Assembly: GCA_944381245.1 (NCBI GenBank)
Contig: CALWKK010000003.1
Span: 1 to 59,503 of the forward strand
Direction: 5' to 3'
DNA length: 59,503 nucleotides
Origin: an uncultured Clostridia bacterium
Lineage (GTDB): Bacteria > Bacillota > Clostridia > Christensenellales > UBA1242
The position numbers and the translations under genes are program-made. Shown in pieces: positions 28,958-38,055 of the stretch. The notes beneath the pieces are model-generated. The model had not been told where the DNA came from, ran no database searches, and saw nothing but the letters and a program-made list of their open reading frames with translations. The stretch's first letter is position 1, and every line of letters starts with the position of its first letter.

Positions 28958-30268
28958 ATGGCTATATTTGAAAATTTGACTGAAAAAATTAATCATGCTT
29001 TTAATAAAATAGTAAATAGAGGTAAATTAACTTCTTTGGAGATAAAAGATGCTATGAGAGAAGTCAAATTAGCATTATTGGAAGCTGATGTTAATTATAT
29101 GGTTGTAAAAAAATTTATTGCACAGGTTTCAGAAAAAGCTTTGGGAGATGAAGTTTTAAAAAGTTTAACTCCAGCTCAACAAGTAATAAAGATTGTTAAA
29201 GATGAATTAGTTGAATTGATGGGAGGTGCTAATCAAAAATTACAAACAAGTTCGACACCACCAACAATAATAATGATGTGTGGATTGCAAGGTGCCGGTA
29301 AAACAACAATGTGTGGAAAACTTGCGACTTATTTAAAAAAAAGTGGTAAAAAAATTTTATTAGTAGCTTGCGATATATATAGACCAGCAGCTATTGAACA
29401 ATTAAAAGTTTTAAGTAAACAAGCAGGAGTTGCAATTTTTGAAAAGGGAAAATCAAATCCAGTCAATATAGCTAAAGAATCGGTTGAATATGCAAAAAAG
29501 CAAGGATACGATACTGTTATTATAGACACAGCAGGTAGGCTTCATATTGATGAAGAATTAATGAAAGAATTACAAGAAATTAAGAAAAGTGTTAAACCTA
29601 ATGAAATATTGTTAACAGTTGATTCAATGATAGGGCAAGATTCAGTGACAATTGCCGAGGAATTTAATAATCAATTAGATATAACGGGTGTTGTCTTAAC
29701 AAAATTAGATGGAGATACTAGAGGAGGAGCGGCTTTATCAATAAAAGAAATAACAGGTAAGCCAATAAAATTTTCAGGAATAGGTGAGAAGTTAGGAGAT
29801 TTAGAGCCTTTTTATCCTGATAGGATTGCAAATAGAATATTAGGTATGGGAGATGTCCTAACTTTAATAGAAAAAGCTCAAGAAGCAATAACTGAAGAGC
29901 AAGCAAAAGAAATGGAAAAAAAGTTTCGTCAGAATAAATTTGATTTTGAAGATTATTTGGTTCAGATGGAAAACTTAAAGAAGATGGGTAATATTAATGA
30001 TATTATAAGCATGATACCGGGATTAAAATCAAAGATAAAAAATATTCCACAAGTTGATGAAAAACAATTGTTAAAACAAAAGGCGATTATTCAATCAATG
30101 ACGCCTTATGAAAGAAAAAATCCTGAAGTTATAAAATCAAGTCAGCGTAAAAGAATTGCGCAAGGAAGTGGGACAGGTATTCAAGACGTGAATCAATTAT
30201 TAAAACAAATGGAAAAAAGCAAGGAAATGATGAAACAAATAAAAAATAAAAAAGGATTTGGTTTTTAA
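28958..30268 (+). CDS. ffh: Signal recognition particle protein Ffh
   Basis: Ffh binds the SRP RNA and signal sequences to target membrane proteins. In the 436-residue protein an N-domain four-helix bundle precedes the GTPase G-domain (GLQGAGKTTMCGKLA near residue 108, DTAGR, TKLDGD). The C-terminal M-domain contains SSQRKRIAQGSGTGIQDVNQLL. The protein ends MMKQIKNKKGFGF. Its ATG follows directly on the ylxM stop. Confidence 0.97.
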   Translation: MAIFENLTEKINHAFNKIVNRGKLTSLEIKDAMREVKLALLEADVNYMVVKKFIAQVSEKALGDEVLKSLTPAQQVIKIVKDELVELMGGANQKLQTSSTPPTIIMMCGLQGAGKTTMCGKLATYLKKSGKKILLVACDIYRPAAIEQLKVLSKQAGVAIFEKGKSNPVNIAKESVEYAKKQGYDTVIIDTAGRLHIDEELMKELQEIKKSVKPNEILLTVDSMIGQDSVTIAEEFNNQLDITGVVLTKLDGDTRGGAALSIKEITGKPIKFSGIGEKLGDLEPFYPDRIANRILGMGDVLTLIEKAQEAITEEQAKEMEKKFRQNKFDFEDYLVQMENLKKMGNINDIISMIPGLKSKIKNIPQVDEKQLLKQKAIIQSMTPYERKNPEVIKSSQRKRIAQGSGTGIQDVNQLLKQMEKSKEMMKQIKNKKGFGF

Positions 30269-30323
30269 AAGGTATTACATTCTGAAAAGAATTTAATATA
30301 AATATAAAGATAGGAGGAATAAG

Positions 30324-30575
30324 ATGGCAGTAAAAATAAGATTAACAAGATTAGGAGATAAAAAATCACCTTTTTATAGAGTTATAGTTGCAGATTCAAG
30401 ATCTCCAAGAGATGGTAAATTTATTGATATTATCGGAACATACAATCCACTTGTTGACCCTGCTGAAATCAAAATTGATGCTGAAAAAGCAAAAAAATGG
30501 ATTTCTAATGGTGCTCAACCAACAGAAACTGCAAAAGTTTTACTTATTAAATCTGGTATAATTGATAAAAAATAA
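30324..30575 (+). CDS. rpsP: 30S ribosomal protein bS16
   Basis: An 83-residue bS16 with the invariant start [31 protein letters not shown] (split here only for description) and the conserved IGTYNPL segment. AGGAGG precedes the ATG. It follows ffh, as in the canonical ylxM-ffh-rpsP-khpA-rimM-trmD-rplS operon. Confidence 0.98.
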   Translation: MAVKIRLTRLGDKKSPFYRVIVADSRSPRDGKFIDIIGTYNPLVDPAEIKIDAEKAKKWISNGAQPTETAKVLLIKSGIIDKK

Positions 30576-30593
30576 TAAAGCAAAGGAGTTAAT

Positions 30594-30830
30594 ATGAAAG
30601 AATTAATTGAATTTATTGTTAAATCATTATGTGATAAGCCAGATGAAGTTGTTGTAACATCAGAAAAAGATGGAAACTCAGAAATAATAAAAATTTTTGT
30701 TGAAAAAAATGATATGGGAAAAGTTATTGGTCGGAATGGAAAAATTGCTTCTAGCATAAGGACAATTGCTAAATCACTATCAAATAAAAAACAAAAAAAA
30801 ATAATTAAAAAGAAAAAAGAAAAAATATGA
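30594..30830 (+). CDS. khpA: KH-domain RNA-binding protein KhpA
   Basis: A single KH domain protein of 78 residues. The GxxG loop is IGRNGKIASSIR, and the C-terminus is a lysine tail (KKQKKIIKKKKEK). KhpA, usually with KhpB, binds RNAs and affects cell elongation and sRNA function. AAGGAG precedes the start; the gene overlaps rimM by 4 nt. Confidence 0.93.
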   Translation: MKELIEFIVKSLCDKPDEVVVTSEKDGNSEIIKIFVEKNDMGKVIGRNGKIASSIRTIAKSLSNKKQKKIIKKKKEKI

Positions 30831-31315
30831 TTGAAATAGGTAAAATAGTCAAACCTCAAAGAATAAAAGGAGAAATTAAAATAATATTAAATTGTAATAC
30901 TGATAGAATTAATAATATTGAACAAATCATAATTTCTGGGGAAAAATTCAATATTGAAGAAAAAAGAATTATTGATAATAATTTCATAATAAAATTAAAA
31001 GATATTAATTCTAGAAATGATGCAGAAAAACTTAGAAATTTAAGTGTCTTTGCATTAAGAGAAGAATTAAAATGTTTGGAAGAAAATGAATATTATTATG
31101 ATGATTTAATTGGATTAAAAGTATATAATGAAAATAATGAAGAAATAGGTATTATTGAAGATATAGATCAATTTGGATCAGCGGATATTATATATATAAG
31201 AGAAAGAAATATATTATTTTCTGTGCCTTTTATTGATACAATATTTAAAAGTATTTCTGAAAATAGTGTTATTGTTTTTCAAGAAGAATATGATAACTTT
31301 AAAATAAACGACTGA
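30827..31315 (+). CDS. rimM: Ribosome maturation factor RimM
   Basis: RimM assists assembly of the 30S head by binding uS19. The 162-residue protein has an N-terminal beta-barrel (IGKIVKPQRIKGEIKI) and a C-terminal PRC-barrel domain (YYYDDLIGLKVYNENNEEIG, FSVPFIDTIFKSI). It overlaps khpA by 4 nt and is followed by a terminator. trmD and rplS, which normally follow, are absent here. Confidence 0.92.
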   Translation: MIEIGKIVKPQRIKGEIKIILNCNTDRINNIEQIIISGEKFNIEEKRIIDNNFIIKLKDINSRNDAEKLRNLSVFALREELKCLEENEYYYDDLIGLKVYNENNEEIGIIEDIDQFGSADIIYIRERNILFSVPFIDTIFKSISENSVIVFQEEYDNFKIND

Positions 31316-31328
31316 TGTCGTTTTTTTT
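31306..31328 (+). terminator. Terminator after rimM
   Basis: Stem AAACGAC/GTCGTTT with a T-tract, overlapping the rimM stop codon. Confidence 0.85.
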
Positions 31329-31397
31329 ATTTATTTTTATAAAAAGATTGATATAAAAAAAAATATATGATAAACTCAAACATGGGAGGATATTGAT

Positions 31398-32855
31398 TTG
31401 AGCTTTTGCAAATTTTCATCACAAACTATAATTAATAATAAAACTGAAATAGATAATATTTTTATAAATGATTATCTTCCTTATGCAACTGATAATGCAG
31501 TTAAAGTTTATCTTTATGGCTTATATAAATGCTATAATTCAAGTTCATATGATAATAATATTGAATCCTTTTCTAAAATTTTACAATTAACAGAAGAAGA
31601 AATTATGAATTGTTTTAAATATTGGGAAAGTGAAGGACTAATACAAATATTAAATACAATTCCTGTTGAAATTAAATATCTTCCTTTAAAAAATATTATC
31701 AATAATACGAAAAAGTTTAAATTGTCAAAGTACGGAGATTTTTCAGCGAAAGCGCAAGAAATTATTGAAGGGAGAATGATAAGTCCAAATGAATATAACG
31801 AATATTTTGATACAATAGAAACTTTTCATATTGAACCAGAAGCATTTTTAATGATAATGAAATATTGTGTTAACACTAAAGGGGTTAATATAGGATATCC
31901 ATATATAGTAACTGTTGCAAAAAATTGGGCATATGATAATGTAAGAACAGTTGCTGAAGTTGAAGAAAGATTAATTTCTTATGAAAAAATTTCAGAAGAT
32001 TTAAAATTAATCATGAAAGCATTGGCAATAAAAAAAATTCCAACAATTGAGCAAAAAGAAATGTTTATAAAATGGACTAAAGAGCTTGATTTTAAAACTA
32101 ATGTTATTTTAAATATTATAAAAATAAATAAAAAACCATCCTATAATTTAAATTTTGAACAATTAGATTCTCTTATTTTAAAATATTATGAAATGAAACT
32201 TTTTACTATAAATGATATTGAAGAATATGAAAAAAATAAGATAAATTTATATAATTTAGCAAAAAAAGTTACAAAAGAATTGGGTCTATATTATGAAAGC
32301 CTTGACAGTATTGTTGAAAAATATATTACGAAATGGATAAATATGGGCTTTGAGGAAAATGCTATTATTAAAATTGCTCAATATTGTTTTTTAAATTCAA
32401 TTAGAAAATTTGAAGGAATGAATTCAATTGTGCAAAAATTCTATAAATTAGGATTATTAACTTTAATTAGTTTAGAAAAATATATTAATCAAATTTTAGA
32501 AGAAGAAGAAAAATTGAAAGATATATTATCAATAATTGATAGCAACAAAGTTATAACATCATTTGATAGAGAATTTTATAAAAATTGGAAATATAATTGG
32601 AATATGTCAAATGATTTAATAAAATATGCTGCAAGCTTATCTGTTGATAAGATTCAGCCTGTTAAATATATGAATGGAATTTTAGCTAAGTGGCATGAAC
32701 AAGGAATTATAAATATTGATCAAGCTTCAAATGTGTTAAAAAACAATAACAATATTAAAGAAGAAGATGATAATAAAAAACAATATATATCAAGAACATA
32801 TACAAAAGAAAATTTAAACGCATTATTTGATAGTTTAGAAGAAGTTGAAATTTAG
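31398..32855 (+). CDS. DnaD-domain (DnaB/DnaD-like) replication protein
   Basis: DnaB/DnaD proteins load the replicative helicase in Firmicutes. The 485-residue protein has an N-terminal winged-helix-like region followed by tandem DnaD C-terminal-type domains with repeated motifs such as YIVTVAKNWAYDNVRTVAEVEE and KYMNGILAKWHEQGIINIDQA (the YxxxILxxW signature). It uses a TTG start at 31398, 7 nt after GGGAGGA. Immediately downstream lies a DnaI-like ATPase, so the pair probably forms a helicase-loading module. Confidence 0.88.
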   Translation: MSFCKFSSQTIINNKTEIDNIFINDYLPYATDNAVKVYLYGLYKCYNSSSYDNNIESFSKILQLTEEEIMNCFKYWESEGLIQILNTIPVEIKYLPLKNIINNTKKFKLSKYGDFSAKAQEIIEGRMISPNEYNEYFDTIETFHIEPEAFLMIMKYCVNTKGVNIGYPYIVTVAKNWAYDNVRTVAEVEERLISYEKISEDLKLIMKALAIKKIPTIEQKEMFIKWTKELDFKTNVILNIIKINKKPSYNLNFEQLDSLILKYYEMKLFTINDIEEYEKNKINLYNLAKKVTKELGLYYESLDSIVEKYITKWINMGFEENAIIKIAQYCFLNSIRKFEGMNSIVQKFYKLGLLTLISLEKYINQILEEEEKLKDILSIIDSNKVITSFDREFYKNWKYNWNMSNDLIKYAASLSVDKIQPVKYMNGILAKWHEQGIINIDQASNVLKNNNNIKEEDDNKKQYISRTYTKENLNALFDSLEEVEI

Positions 32856-32872
32856 GATAATTTGGTATAAAT

Positions 32873-33784
32873 ATGAATTACGATATAAAAAGAAAAATTA
32901 ATAAAATATTAAATAATAGAAGAATAAGAGCAATTGCTGTTGCAGAACAAAATTTAAAAATTGCTAGGTCTTTTGATATATATAGATTAATAGAAAAAAA
33001 AGAAGCAGAATTAAAAATTAAATTAGCTAATATTTTAGTTGAAAGCCCCAAGGTTGATATAACAAAAATTAATGCTGAATTAAAAAAATTAAATGAAATA
33101 AAAATAAAATTTTTAAAAAAAATTGGCTTAACTTTAAATGATATAGAACCAAACTATGTTTGTAAATTATGTAATGATACGGGTAAAGATAATTGTAAAT
33201 GTATTAATAAAATAAAAAGTGAAATTTTACAAGAAAGTTTAGGCATAAAATTAACAGAAGATAGTTTTGAAAAAGCAAAATATATAAATAAAGACTTGGA
33301 TAATGCATTAAAATTTATGGCAAAATGGTGTGAAAATTATCCAAATATAAATAAAAAAACTATTTTTATTTCTGGTGGAACTGGTGTTGGTAAAACATTC
33401 TTATCAAATTGCGTTGTAAATTCTCTTGTTTCTAATAATATATTTGTTTATTATGTTACAGCATTTAAATTAAATCAAATTTTTCAAGATAAATATTACT
33501 TAAAAAATATTTATGATGATAATTTTAACACTTTAATTGATTGCGATGTTTTAATTATTGATGACTTGGGAACAGAGCAATTGATAAAAAATGTTACAAT
33601 TAATTATCTTTATTTGATTTTAAATGAGAGAAATATTAATGAGAAAGCAACAATAATAAATTCTAATTTAGATGCAGATAATATGATAGACAGATATGGA
33701 GAAAGAATTTTTTCAAGAATTTTTGATAAAAAACAAGGGGTTGCGTTTAAGTTACTAGGTGATGACGTTAGATTAAAAAAATAA
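32873..33784 (+). CDS. DnaI/DnaC-like helicase-loader ATPase
   Basis: The 303-residue protein has an N-terminal coiled/helical part, a zinc ribbon (CKLCNDTGKDNCKC, about residues 95-108) as in DnaI, and an AAA+ domain. Walker A is GGTGVGKTFLSN, Walker B is VLIIDDLGTE, and an arginine-finger-like segment is ERIFSRIF. DnaI loads DnaC-type helicase at oriC with DnaB and DnaD. It lies 17 nt downstream of the DnaD-domain gene. Confidence 0.9.
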   Translation: MNYDIKRKINKILNNRRIRAIAVAEQNLKIARSFDIYRLIEKKEAELKIKLANILVESPKVDITKINAELKKLNEIKIKFLKKIGLTLNDIEPNYVCKLCNDTGKDNCKCINKIKSEILQESLGIKLTEDSFEKAKYINKDLDNALKFMAKWCENYPNINKKTIFISGGTGVGKTFLSNCVVNSLVSNNIFVYYVTAFKLNQIFQDKYYLKNIYDDNFNTLIDCDVLIIDDLGTEQLIKNVTINYLYLILNERNINEKATIINSNLDADNMIDRYGERIFSRIFDKKQGVAFKLLGDDVRLKK

Positions 33785-33812
33785 ATATAAAGAAATAAAA
33801 TTGGAGGGTTGT

Positions 33813-34733
33813 ATGATTTATGATGTTATAATAGTTGGTTCTGGGCCAGCAGGATTAACAGCAAGTATATATTCGAGAAGAGCTGGTAAAAGTGTTTTAA
33901 TAATAGAAAGAATGGTTCCAGGAGGACAGGTTTCGATAACTTCTATTGTTGAAAATTATCCTGGTATAAAAAAAACAGATGGCGCAACATTGGGATCAAT
34001 GATGTATGAACACGCAAATTCATTAGGTGTTGATTTTATTTTTTCTGAAGTGTTAAAATTTAAATTAAACGACAAAATAAAGAAAATTATAACGCATGAT
34101 GGAACATTTGAGGGAAAAAGTATCATATTATGTTTAGGAGCATCAGCAAAACAACTTAATTTAGAAAATGAAAAATTATTAACAGGTCATGGAGTTAGTT
34201 ATTGTGCAACATGCGATGGAAGTTTGTTTAAAGATAAGGTTGTAGCTGTTGTAGGAGGAGGAAATACATCTTTAGAAGATGCTTTGTATTTGTCTTCTTT
34301 AGCTCAGAAAGTTTATTTAATACATCGAAGAGATATATTTAAGGGAGATAATATTCTTGTTCAACAGGTTAAAGATAAACAAGATAAGGTCGAAATATTA
34401 TATAATTCTAAGATTATTAAATTAAATGGAGAAAAAAATCTTTCTTCAATAATAATAGAAGATTGTTTAACAAAAGAAAAACAACAAATTAATTGCGATG
34501 GATTGTTCGTTGCTATTGGAAGAAAGCCTGACACAGAAATTTTGGATAACATTGATTTAGATGAAAATGGTTATATAATTACGAATGAAAAAATGGAAAC
34601 TAATATTGAAGGTGTTTATGCTGCAGGAGATGTTAGGAAAAAACAAGTAAGACAAATTGTAACTGCTTGTAGTGACGGAGCTATAGCATCTGTTAACACT
34701 AACGAATATTTAATTAAAAATTTTGGGAGTTAA
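33813..34733 (+). CDS. trxB: Thioredoxin-disulfide reductase
   Basis: A flavoprotein that reduces thioredoxin with NADPH. The 306-residue protein has the FAD-binding GSGPAGLTASIY motif at the N-terminus, the redox-active CATC motif in SYCATCDGSLFKD (near residue 133), the NADPH-binding GGGNTSLEDA, and the second FAD motif GVYAAGDVRKKQVRQI. The start is ATG 33813 after GGAGGG. An in-frame upstream codon at 33801 would overlap the ribosome binding site. Confidence 0.96.
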   Translation: MIYDVIIVGSGPAGLTASIYSRRAGKSVLIIERMVPGGQVSITSIVENYPGIKKTDGATLGSMMYEHANSLGVDFIFSEVLKFKLNDKIKKIITHDGTFEGKSIILCLGASAKQLNLENEKLLTGHGVSYCATCDGSLFKDKVVAVVGGGNTSLEDALYLSSLAQKVYLIHRRDIFKGDNILVQQVKDKQDKVEILYNSKIIKLNGEKNLSSIIIEDCLTKEKQQINCDGLFVAIGRKPDTEILDNIDLDENGYIITNEKMETNIEGVYAAGDVRKKQVRQIVTACSDGAIASVNTNEYLIKNFGS

Positions 34734-36038
34734 ATGTTTAGGAAATTGTTTGGAACTGATGGTATTAGAGGTGAATGGGGAAATGATATTAACCCAGAAT
34801 TAGCATACGAATTAGGTAAAGCAATTTCTATATTATTCAATATTGATAACGATAATACAAATATAATAATTGGAAAAGATCCCAGGATATCAAGTGATAT
34901 TTTGGAATGTGCATTAATATCAGGAATAACTGCAATGGGAAGTAATGTTGTCAAATTAGGAGTTGTACCAACAGCAGTTGTTCCTTTTTCAATTAATGAG
35001 TATAAGGCAACTGCAGGCGTTATGATAACTGCTTCACATAACGAATCTAAATATAATGGATTTAAAATTTTTAATGGAAATGGGTTTAGAATATCAAAAG
35101 AACAAGAATCGCGTATTGAATACATTATTTCAAATAACTGTGATTATGTAATTAATAGATATAGCAAACTTGGTAAAATTAAAAATGGAATTAAATTTAA
35201 AAACAAATATATTAATTGTATAAAAAAAGAATTAGGTGAATTAAAAAATTTGAAAATTTTAGTAGACTGTGCTAATGGTTCTGCATGTAGTGTTGTCAAA
35301 AAAATATTTAACAAAAATTTTAGTTATATTTTTGATAATCCAAATGGATTAAATATAAATGAATACTGTGGTGCAAATCATATTGATAATCTTTGTAAAT
35401 ATATAAAAGATACAAATTATTATGATTTAGGTTTGGCTTATGATGGAGATGCAGACAGAGTTATATTTGTCGATAAATTTGGAGAAATTATACCCAGCGA
35501 ATATATAATATATAATTTATTAAAATTTTATAAATATAATTCTTTAGTAACAACAAAAATGTCAAATTCTGCATTAATTAATCAACTAGAAAAAGAAAAT
35601 ATTTTAACAAAAATAGTCGAAGTGGGGGAGAGTGCGATTATAACAGGATTATTAGAAAATAATGGTTACTTAGGGGTTGAAAATAATGGACATTATTTGT
35701 TTTTAAATAAAGGAAAAAGTAGCGATGGAATCTTATCTAGTATATTAATACTAAATATGTTAATTTGTATAAATAATTTTAAGACTCCCTTTAAGAATTA
35801 TTACAAAAGAGAAATTAATATATATTTAAATAATAAAGATAATATTTTATCTAATCAAAATTTGAAAAATAAAATAGAATTATGTGAAAGTTTATTAAAT
35901 GAAAATGGAAGAATATTAATTAGGCCTAGTGGTACTGAAAAAGCTTTAAGAGTATTAATAGAAGGAAATAATCAATTAATCATAAAAGAAATTGAAGATG
36001 TTTTAATAAAAGAAATTGAAAAATATAAAAATATATAG
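34734..36038 (+). CDS. glmM: Phosphoglucosamine mutase
   Basis: GlmM converts glucosamine-6-phosphate to glucosamine-1-phosphate for peptidoglycan precursors. The 434-residue protein has KLFGTDGIRGEWG at the N-terminus, the catalytic phosphoserine loop MITASHNESKYNG, the metal loop GDADRVIF, the sugar-binding GVENNGHYL, where the family usually has GGExSGH, and the phosphate-binding RPSGTEKALRV. It starts immediately after the trxB stop. The length is slightly below the usual 445-450 residues. Confidence 0.93.
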   Translation: MFRKLFGTDGIRGEWGNDINPELAYELGKAISILFNIDNDNTNIIIGKDPRISSDILECALISGITAMGSNVVKLGVVPTAVVPFSINEYKATAGVMITASHNESKYNGFKIFNGNGFRISKEQESRIEYIISNNCDYVINRYSKLGKIKNGIKFKNKYINCIKKELGELKNLKILVDCANGSACSVVKKIFNKNFSYIFDNPNGLNINEYCGANHIDNLCKYIKDTNYYDLGLAYDGDADRVIFVDKFGEIIPSEYIIYNLLKFYKYNSLVTTKMSNSALINQLEKENILTKIVEVGESAIITGLLENNGYLGVENNGHYLFLNKGKSSDGILSSILILNMLICINNFKTPFKNYYKREINIYLNNKDNILSNQNLKNKIELCESLLNENGRILIRPSGTEKALRVLIEGNNQLIIKEIEDVLIKEIEKYKNI

Positions 36039-36068
36039 TGTGCTATGCTAAATACTACACTATATATT
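36030..36068 (+). terminator. Inverted repeat at the glmM stop codon, possible terminator
   Basis: Perfect 12-bp arms (AATATATAGTGT / ACACTATATATT) with a 15-nt loop, overlapping the glmM stop. No uninterrupted T-tract follows immediately, so terminator function is uncertain. Confidence 0.45.
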
Positions 36069-36165
36069 GTATTATTAATTTTTTATAAATATTAATAATA
36101 TATAAAATATAATTATTTGTTATTTTCTTGTTATATAGTTAATTTAATAAAAATATAAATATAAT

Positions 36166-36846
36166 ATGTTTTTAGTTTTAAAAAGAAAAATTTTAATCAT
36201 ATCTTTATGCATTCTAATATTACTTGTAAGTGTTATATCTGTAACGGCAGTTAAGGTGTCGTCAACGCCAAAAGCTAATTATACAATAGTCATCGATGCA
36301 GGACACGGTGGAATTGATCCGGGATGCGAAGGAAATTTAGAAAATAGTAATGAAAGAATTTTAAATTTAGAATACGCTAAAACATTAAAATCATATTTAA
36401 CTTTATATGGATTTCATGTTGTAATGACAAGAATAAATACAGATGGTTTATATTCAGCTTTAGCAACAAATAAGAAAAAAGATGATATGCAAAAAAGAAA
36501 AGAAATAATTGAAAAATCAAACGCAGATTTGGTTATAAGTATACATATGAATTCATATTCATTAAAGTCTGTTAGGGGGGCACAGGCGTTTTATAATCCT
36601 GAAAATGAAATTTCAAAAAATCTTGCTAATTCAATACAAGAACAATTTTTAAAAGATTTACCAAAAGCGAAAAAGACTTCAAGTGTTGGGGATTATTATA
36701 TTTTAAATTGTACAAATATCCCAGCTGTAATAATTGAATGTGGTTTTTTAAGTAATTACGAAGAAGAAAAACTGTTGCTATCATCAGAATATAAGGATAA
36801 AGTTTGTTATTCAATTTTATGTGGGGTTTTAAAATATTTAAATTAA
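36166..36846 (+). CDS. cwlD: N-acetylmuramoyl-L-alanine amidase CwlD
   Basis: An Amidase_3-family zinc amidase. An N-terminal membrane signal (about residues 6-29) precedes the catalytic domain with VIDAGHGGIDPGCEG (zinc histidine), a second zinc site in ISIHMNSY, and the catalytic glutamate in VIIECGFLSN. At 226 residues with no binding repeats it matches CwlD, which begins muramic-lactam formation in spore cortex. A TATAAA ends 7 nt before the ATG and there is no ribosome binding site, so it may be leaderless. Confidence 0.9.
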   Translation: MFLVLKRKILIISLCILILLVSVISVTAVKVSSTPKANYTIVIDAGHGGIDPGCEGNLENSNERILNLEYAKTLKSYLTLYGFHVVMTRINTDGLYSALATNKKKDDMQKRKEIIEKSNADLVISIHMNSYSLKSVRGAQAFYNPENEISKNLANSIQEQFLKDLPKAKKTSSVGDYYILNCTNIPAVIIECGFLSNYEEEKLLLSSEYKDKVCYSILCGVLKYLN

Positions 36847-36916
36847 AATTGTTTTAATTTTATAAATTTTATGATATAACTATAAAGCAAATTTATAAAC
36901 AAATAAAGGAGAAACG

Positions 36917-37159
36917 ATGGATAAAAATAATGAAGAAATGGTAAGGAACACATGTGATAATCAAAATAAACAAATGAAATATAGTAAAGAAACAACAATA
37001 GGCGAAGTGTTAAACGACAGTCCAGAAAACAAAGCTATTTTGGAAGGATTCGGCTTACATTGCTTTGGTTGTCCAATGAGTCAAATGGAAACATTGGAAG
37101 AAGCAAGTATTAATCATGATATAGATTTAGATTATATGCTAGAAAAATTAAACAAATAG
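36917..37159 (+). CDS. DUF1858 domain protein (redox-disulfide type)
   Basis: An 80-residue protein with a disordered N-terminus and a DUF1858 domain: TTIGEVLNDSPENKAILEGFGLHCFGCPMSQMETLEEAS. The Cx2C pair (CFGC) suggests a redox or metal-related role; relatives occur near hybrid-cluster proteins, but none is adjacent here. AAAGGAG precedes the start and a strong terminator follows, so it is monocistronic. Function unknown. Confidence 0.85.
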   Translation: MDKNNEEMVRNTCDNQNKQMKYSKETTIGEVLNDSPENKAILEGFGLHCFGCPMSQMETLEEASINHDIDLDYMLEKLNK

Positions 37160-37192
37160 AAAGGATGATGTCAATGACATTATCCTTTTTTT
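37159..37192 (+). terminator. Terminator after the DUF1858 gene
   Basis: Stem AAAGGATgATGTCA / TGACATtATCCTTT with a T-tract. Confidence 0.85.
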
Positions 37193-37207
37193 AGTATTAA
37201 TTAACTT

Positions 37208-37296
37208 TGGCGGAAAGGGCGGGATTTGAACCCGCGGTGGCTTTCAACCACACCGGTTTTCGAGACCAGCACATTCGACCTCTCTGACACCTTTCC
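37208..37296 (-). tRNA. tRNA-Ser(CGA)
   Basis: A minus-strand class II cloverleaf with encoded CCA. Acceptor GGAAAGG, anticodon stem CTGGT/ACCGG with loop CTCGAAA (anticodon CGA), a long variable arm and T-arm GCGGGTTCAAATCCCGC. Confidence 0.95.
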
Positions 37297-37370
37297 TTAT
37301 ACAATTTATATTATATATTTTTTTATTATATTAATCAAGTATTTTAAATTCAATATTCTTTTATATCATA

Positions 37371-37399
37371 TTGCATTTTTTTCTGTTATATAATATAAT
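37371..37399 (+). promoter_or_regulatory. SigA promoter of the OLE RNA
   Basis: TTGCAT, a 17-bp spacer and TATAAT (37394-37399), with a second overlapping TATAAT at 37389. The predicted start is about 37406, where the RNA's 5' closing stem begins. Confidence 0.8.
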
Positions 37400-37405
37400 A
37401 TTAAT

Positions 37406-38018
37406 GGAGACGCAGTATTCTAGTCAAATAGATTTACCCGGAAGACGTTAAAGGCGTTAAATGGCATATCTGTGAAGTTTCTGGTGTTGGCTTTGGTTGC
37501 CCAAACTGGGGCTTATGCTGGAAGTTAAGAATTATGGGAGTGTTATAATGGCATATAATATCAACCCATTTTTCGTGGAGACCTAAACTTGGTGAATTTA
37601 TTGAAATTTACTATTTAGGTAGAACCTGCATTGCGGTAAAAAAAATTGCTGTGTGCAGTGTAGCCAGCCTTGAGTGAAACTGTTGGGATAAAACTAATAT
37701 TATATTTGAAATGGCCAACAAATTTAATATGTTAAAGTTTTTGAAATTCATTTTGCAAAATAGGATAAGGGTAAAAATCATTTGTTTGAGAAATTCTCTA
37801 GACTGTTCACTTTTGTAGTGTTTTGTTTCGGGGATTATAGTGTGGTCTTAGTGGCGATTCGGTGATGTCTGTTTAGTAAATGGAAACAGCTTGTTCGGCG
37901 ACGACAAGTTAAACAGCGGGAAATCCAACCGAACCTATGCTGCAAGGTTTACTCGAAGCATTGTCTCTAATTAAAGAAGAAGAGTATTATCATTACATAT
38001 ATATCTCTTCTTTTTTAT
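37406..38018 (+). ncRNA. ole: OLE RNA (ornate, large, extremophilic RNA)
   Basis: A roughly 610-nt region with no convincing reading frame but clearly higher GC and many local inverted repeats, bounded by a strong promoter and a terminator. Its 5' end GGAGAC (37406-37411) can pair with GTCTCT (37963-37968), closing the molecule. OLE RNA is a membrane-associated noncoding RNA of about this size, encoded just upstream of the membrane protein OapA and often near argR, recN or isoprenoid genes. Here a protein read as OapA begins 38 nt after the terminator and argR comes next. In alkaliphilic bacilli the OLE complex has been linked to alcohol, cold and magnesium stress. The call rests mainly on size, boundaries and partner; I could not align it to the Rfam model. 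Confidence 0.85.
37973..38018 (+). terminator. Terminator of the OLE RNA
   Basis: A 12-bp stem (37973-37984 with 38005-38016; one G-U) ending in a T-tract, 4 nt after the closing stem of the RNA. Confidence 0.75.
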
Positions 38019-38047
38019 TTGTGATAAATTAAAAAAAATGCTATAAA
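38019..38047 (+). promoter_or_regulatory. Promoter of oapA
   Basis: TTGTGA, a 17-bp spacer and TATAAA, ending 8 nt before the ATG of oapA. No ribosome binding site lies between, so the message would have little or no leader. The -35 abuts the OLE terminator T-tract. Confidence 0.5.
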
Positions 38048-38055
38048 TATATATT

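Noticed and set aside
37406-38018. tmRNA, RNase P RNA, or ROOL RNA as alternatives for the large structured RNA
   Set aside because: No tRNA-like ends or tag ORF for tmRNA; RNase P is shorter (about 400 nt) and its conserved core was not seen; ROOL is usually prophage-linked with tRNA arrays, while here an OapA-type gene and argR follow directly.
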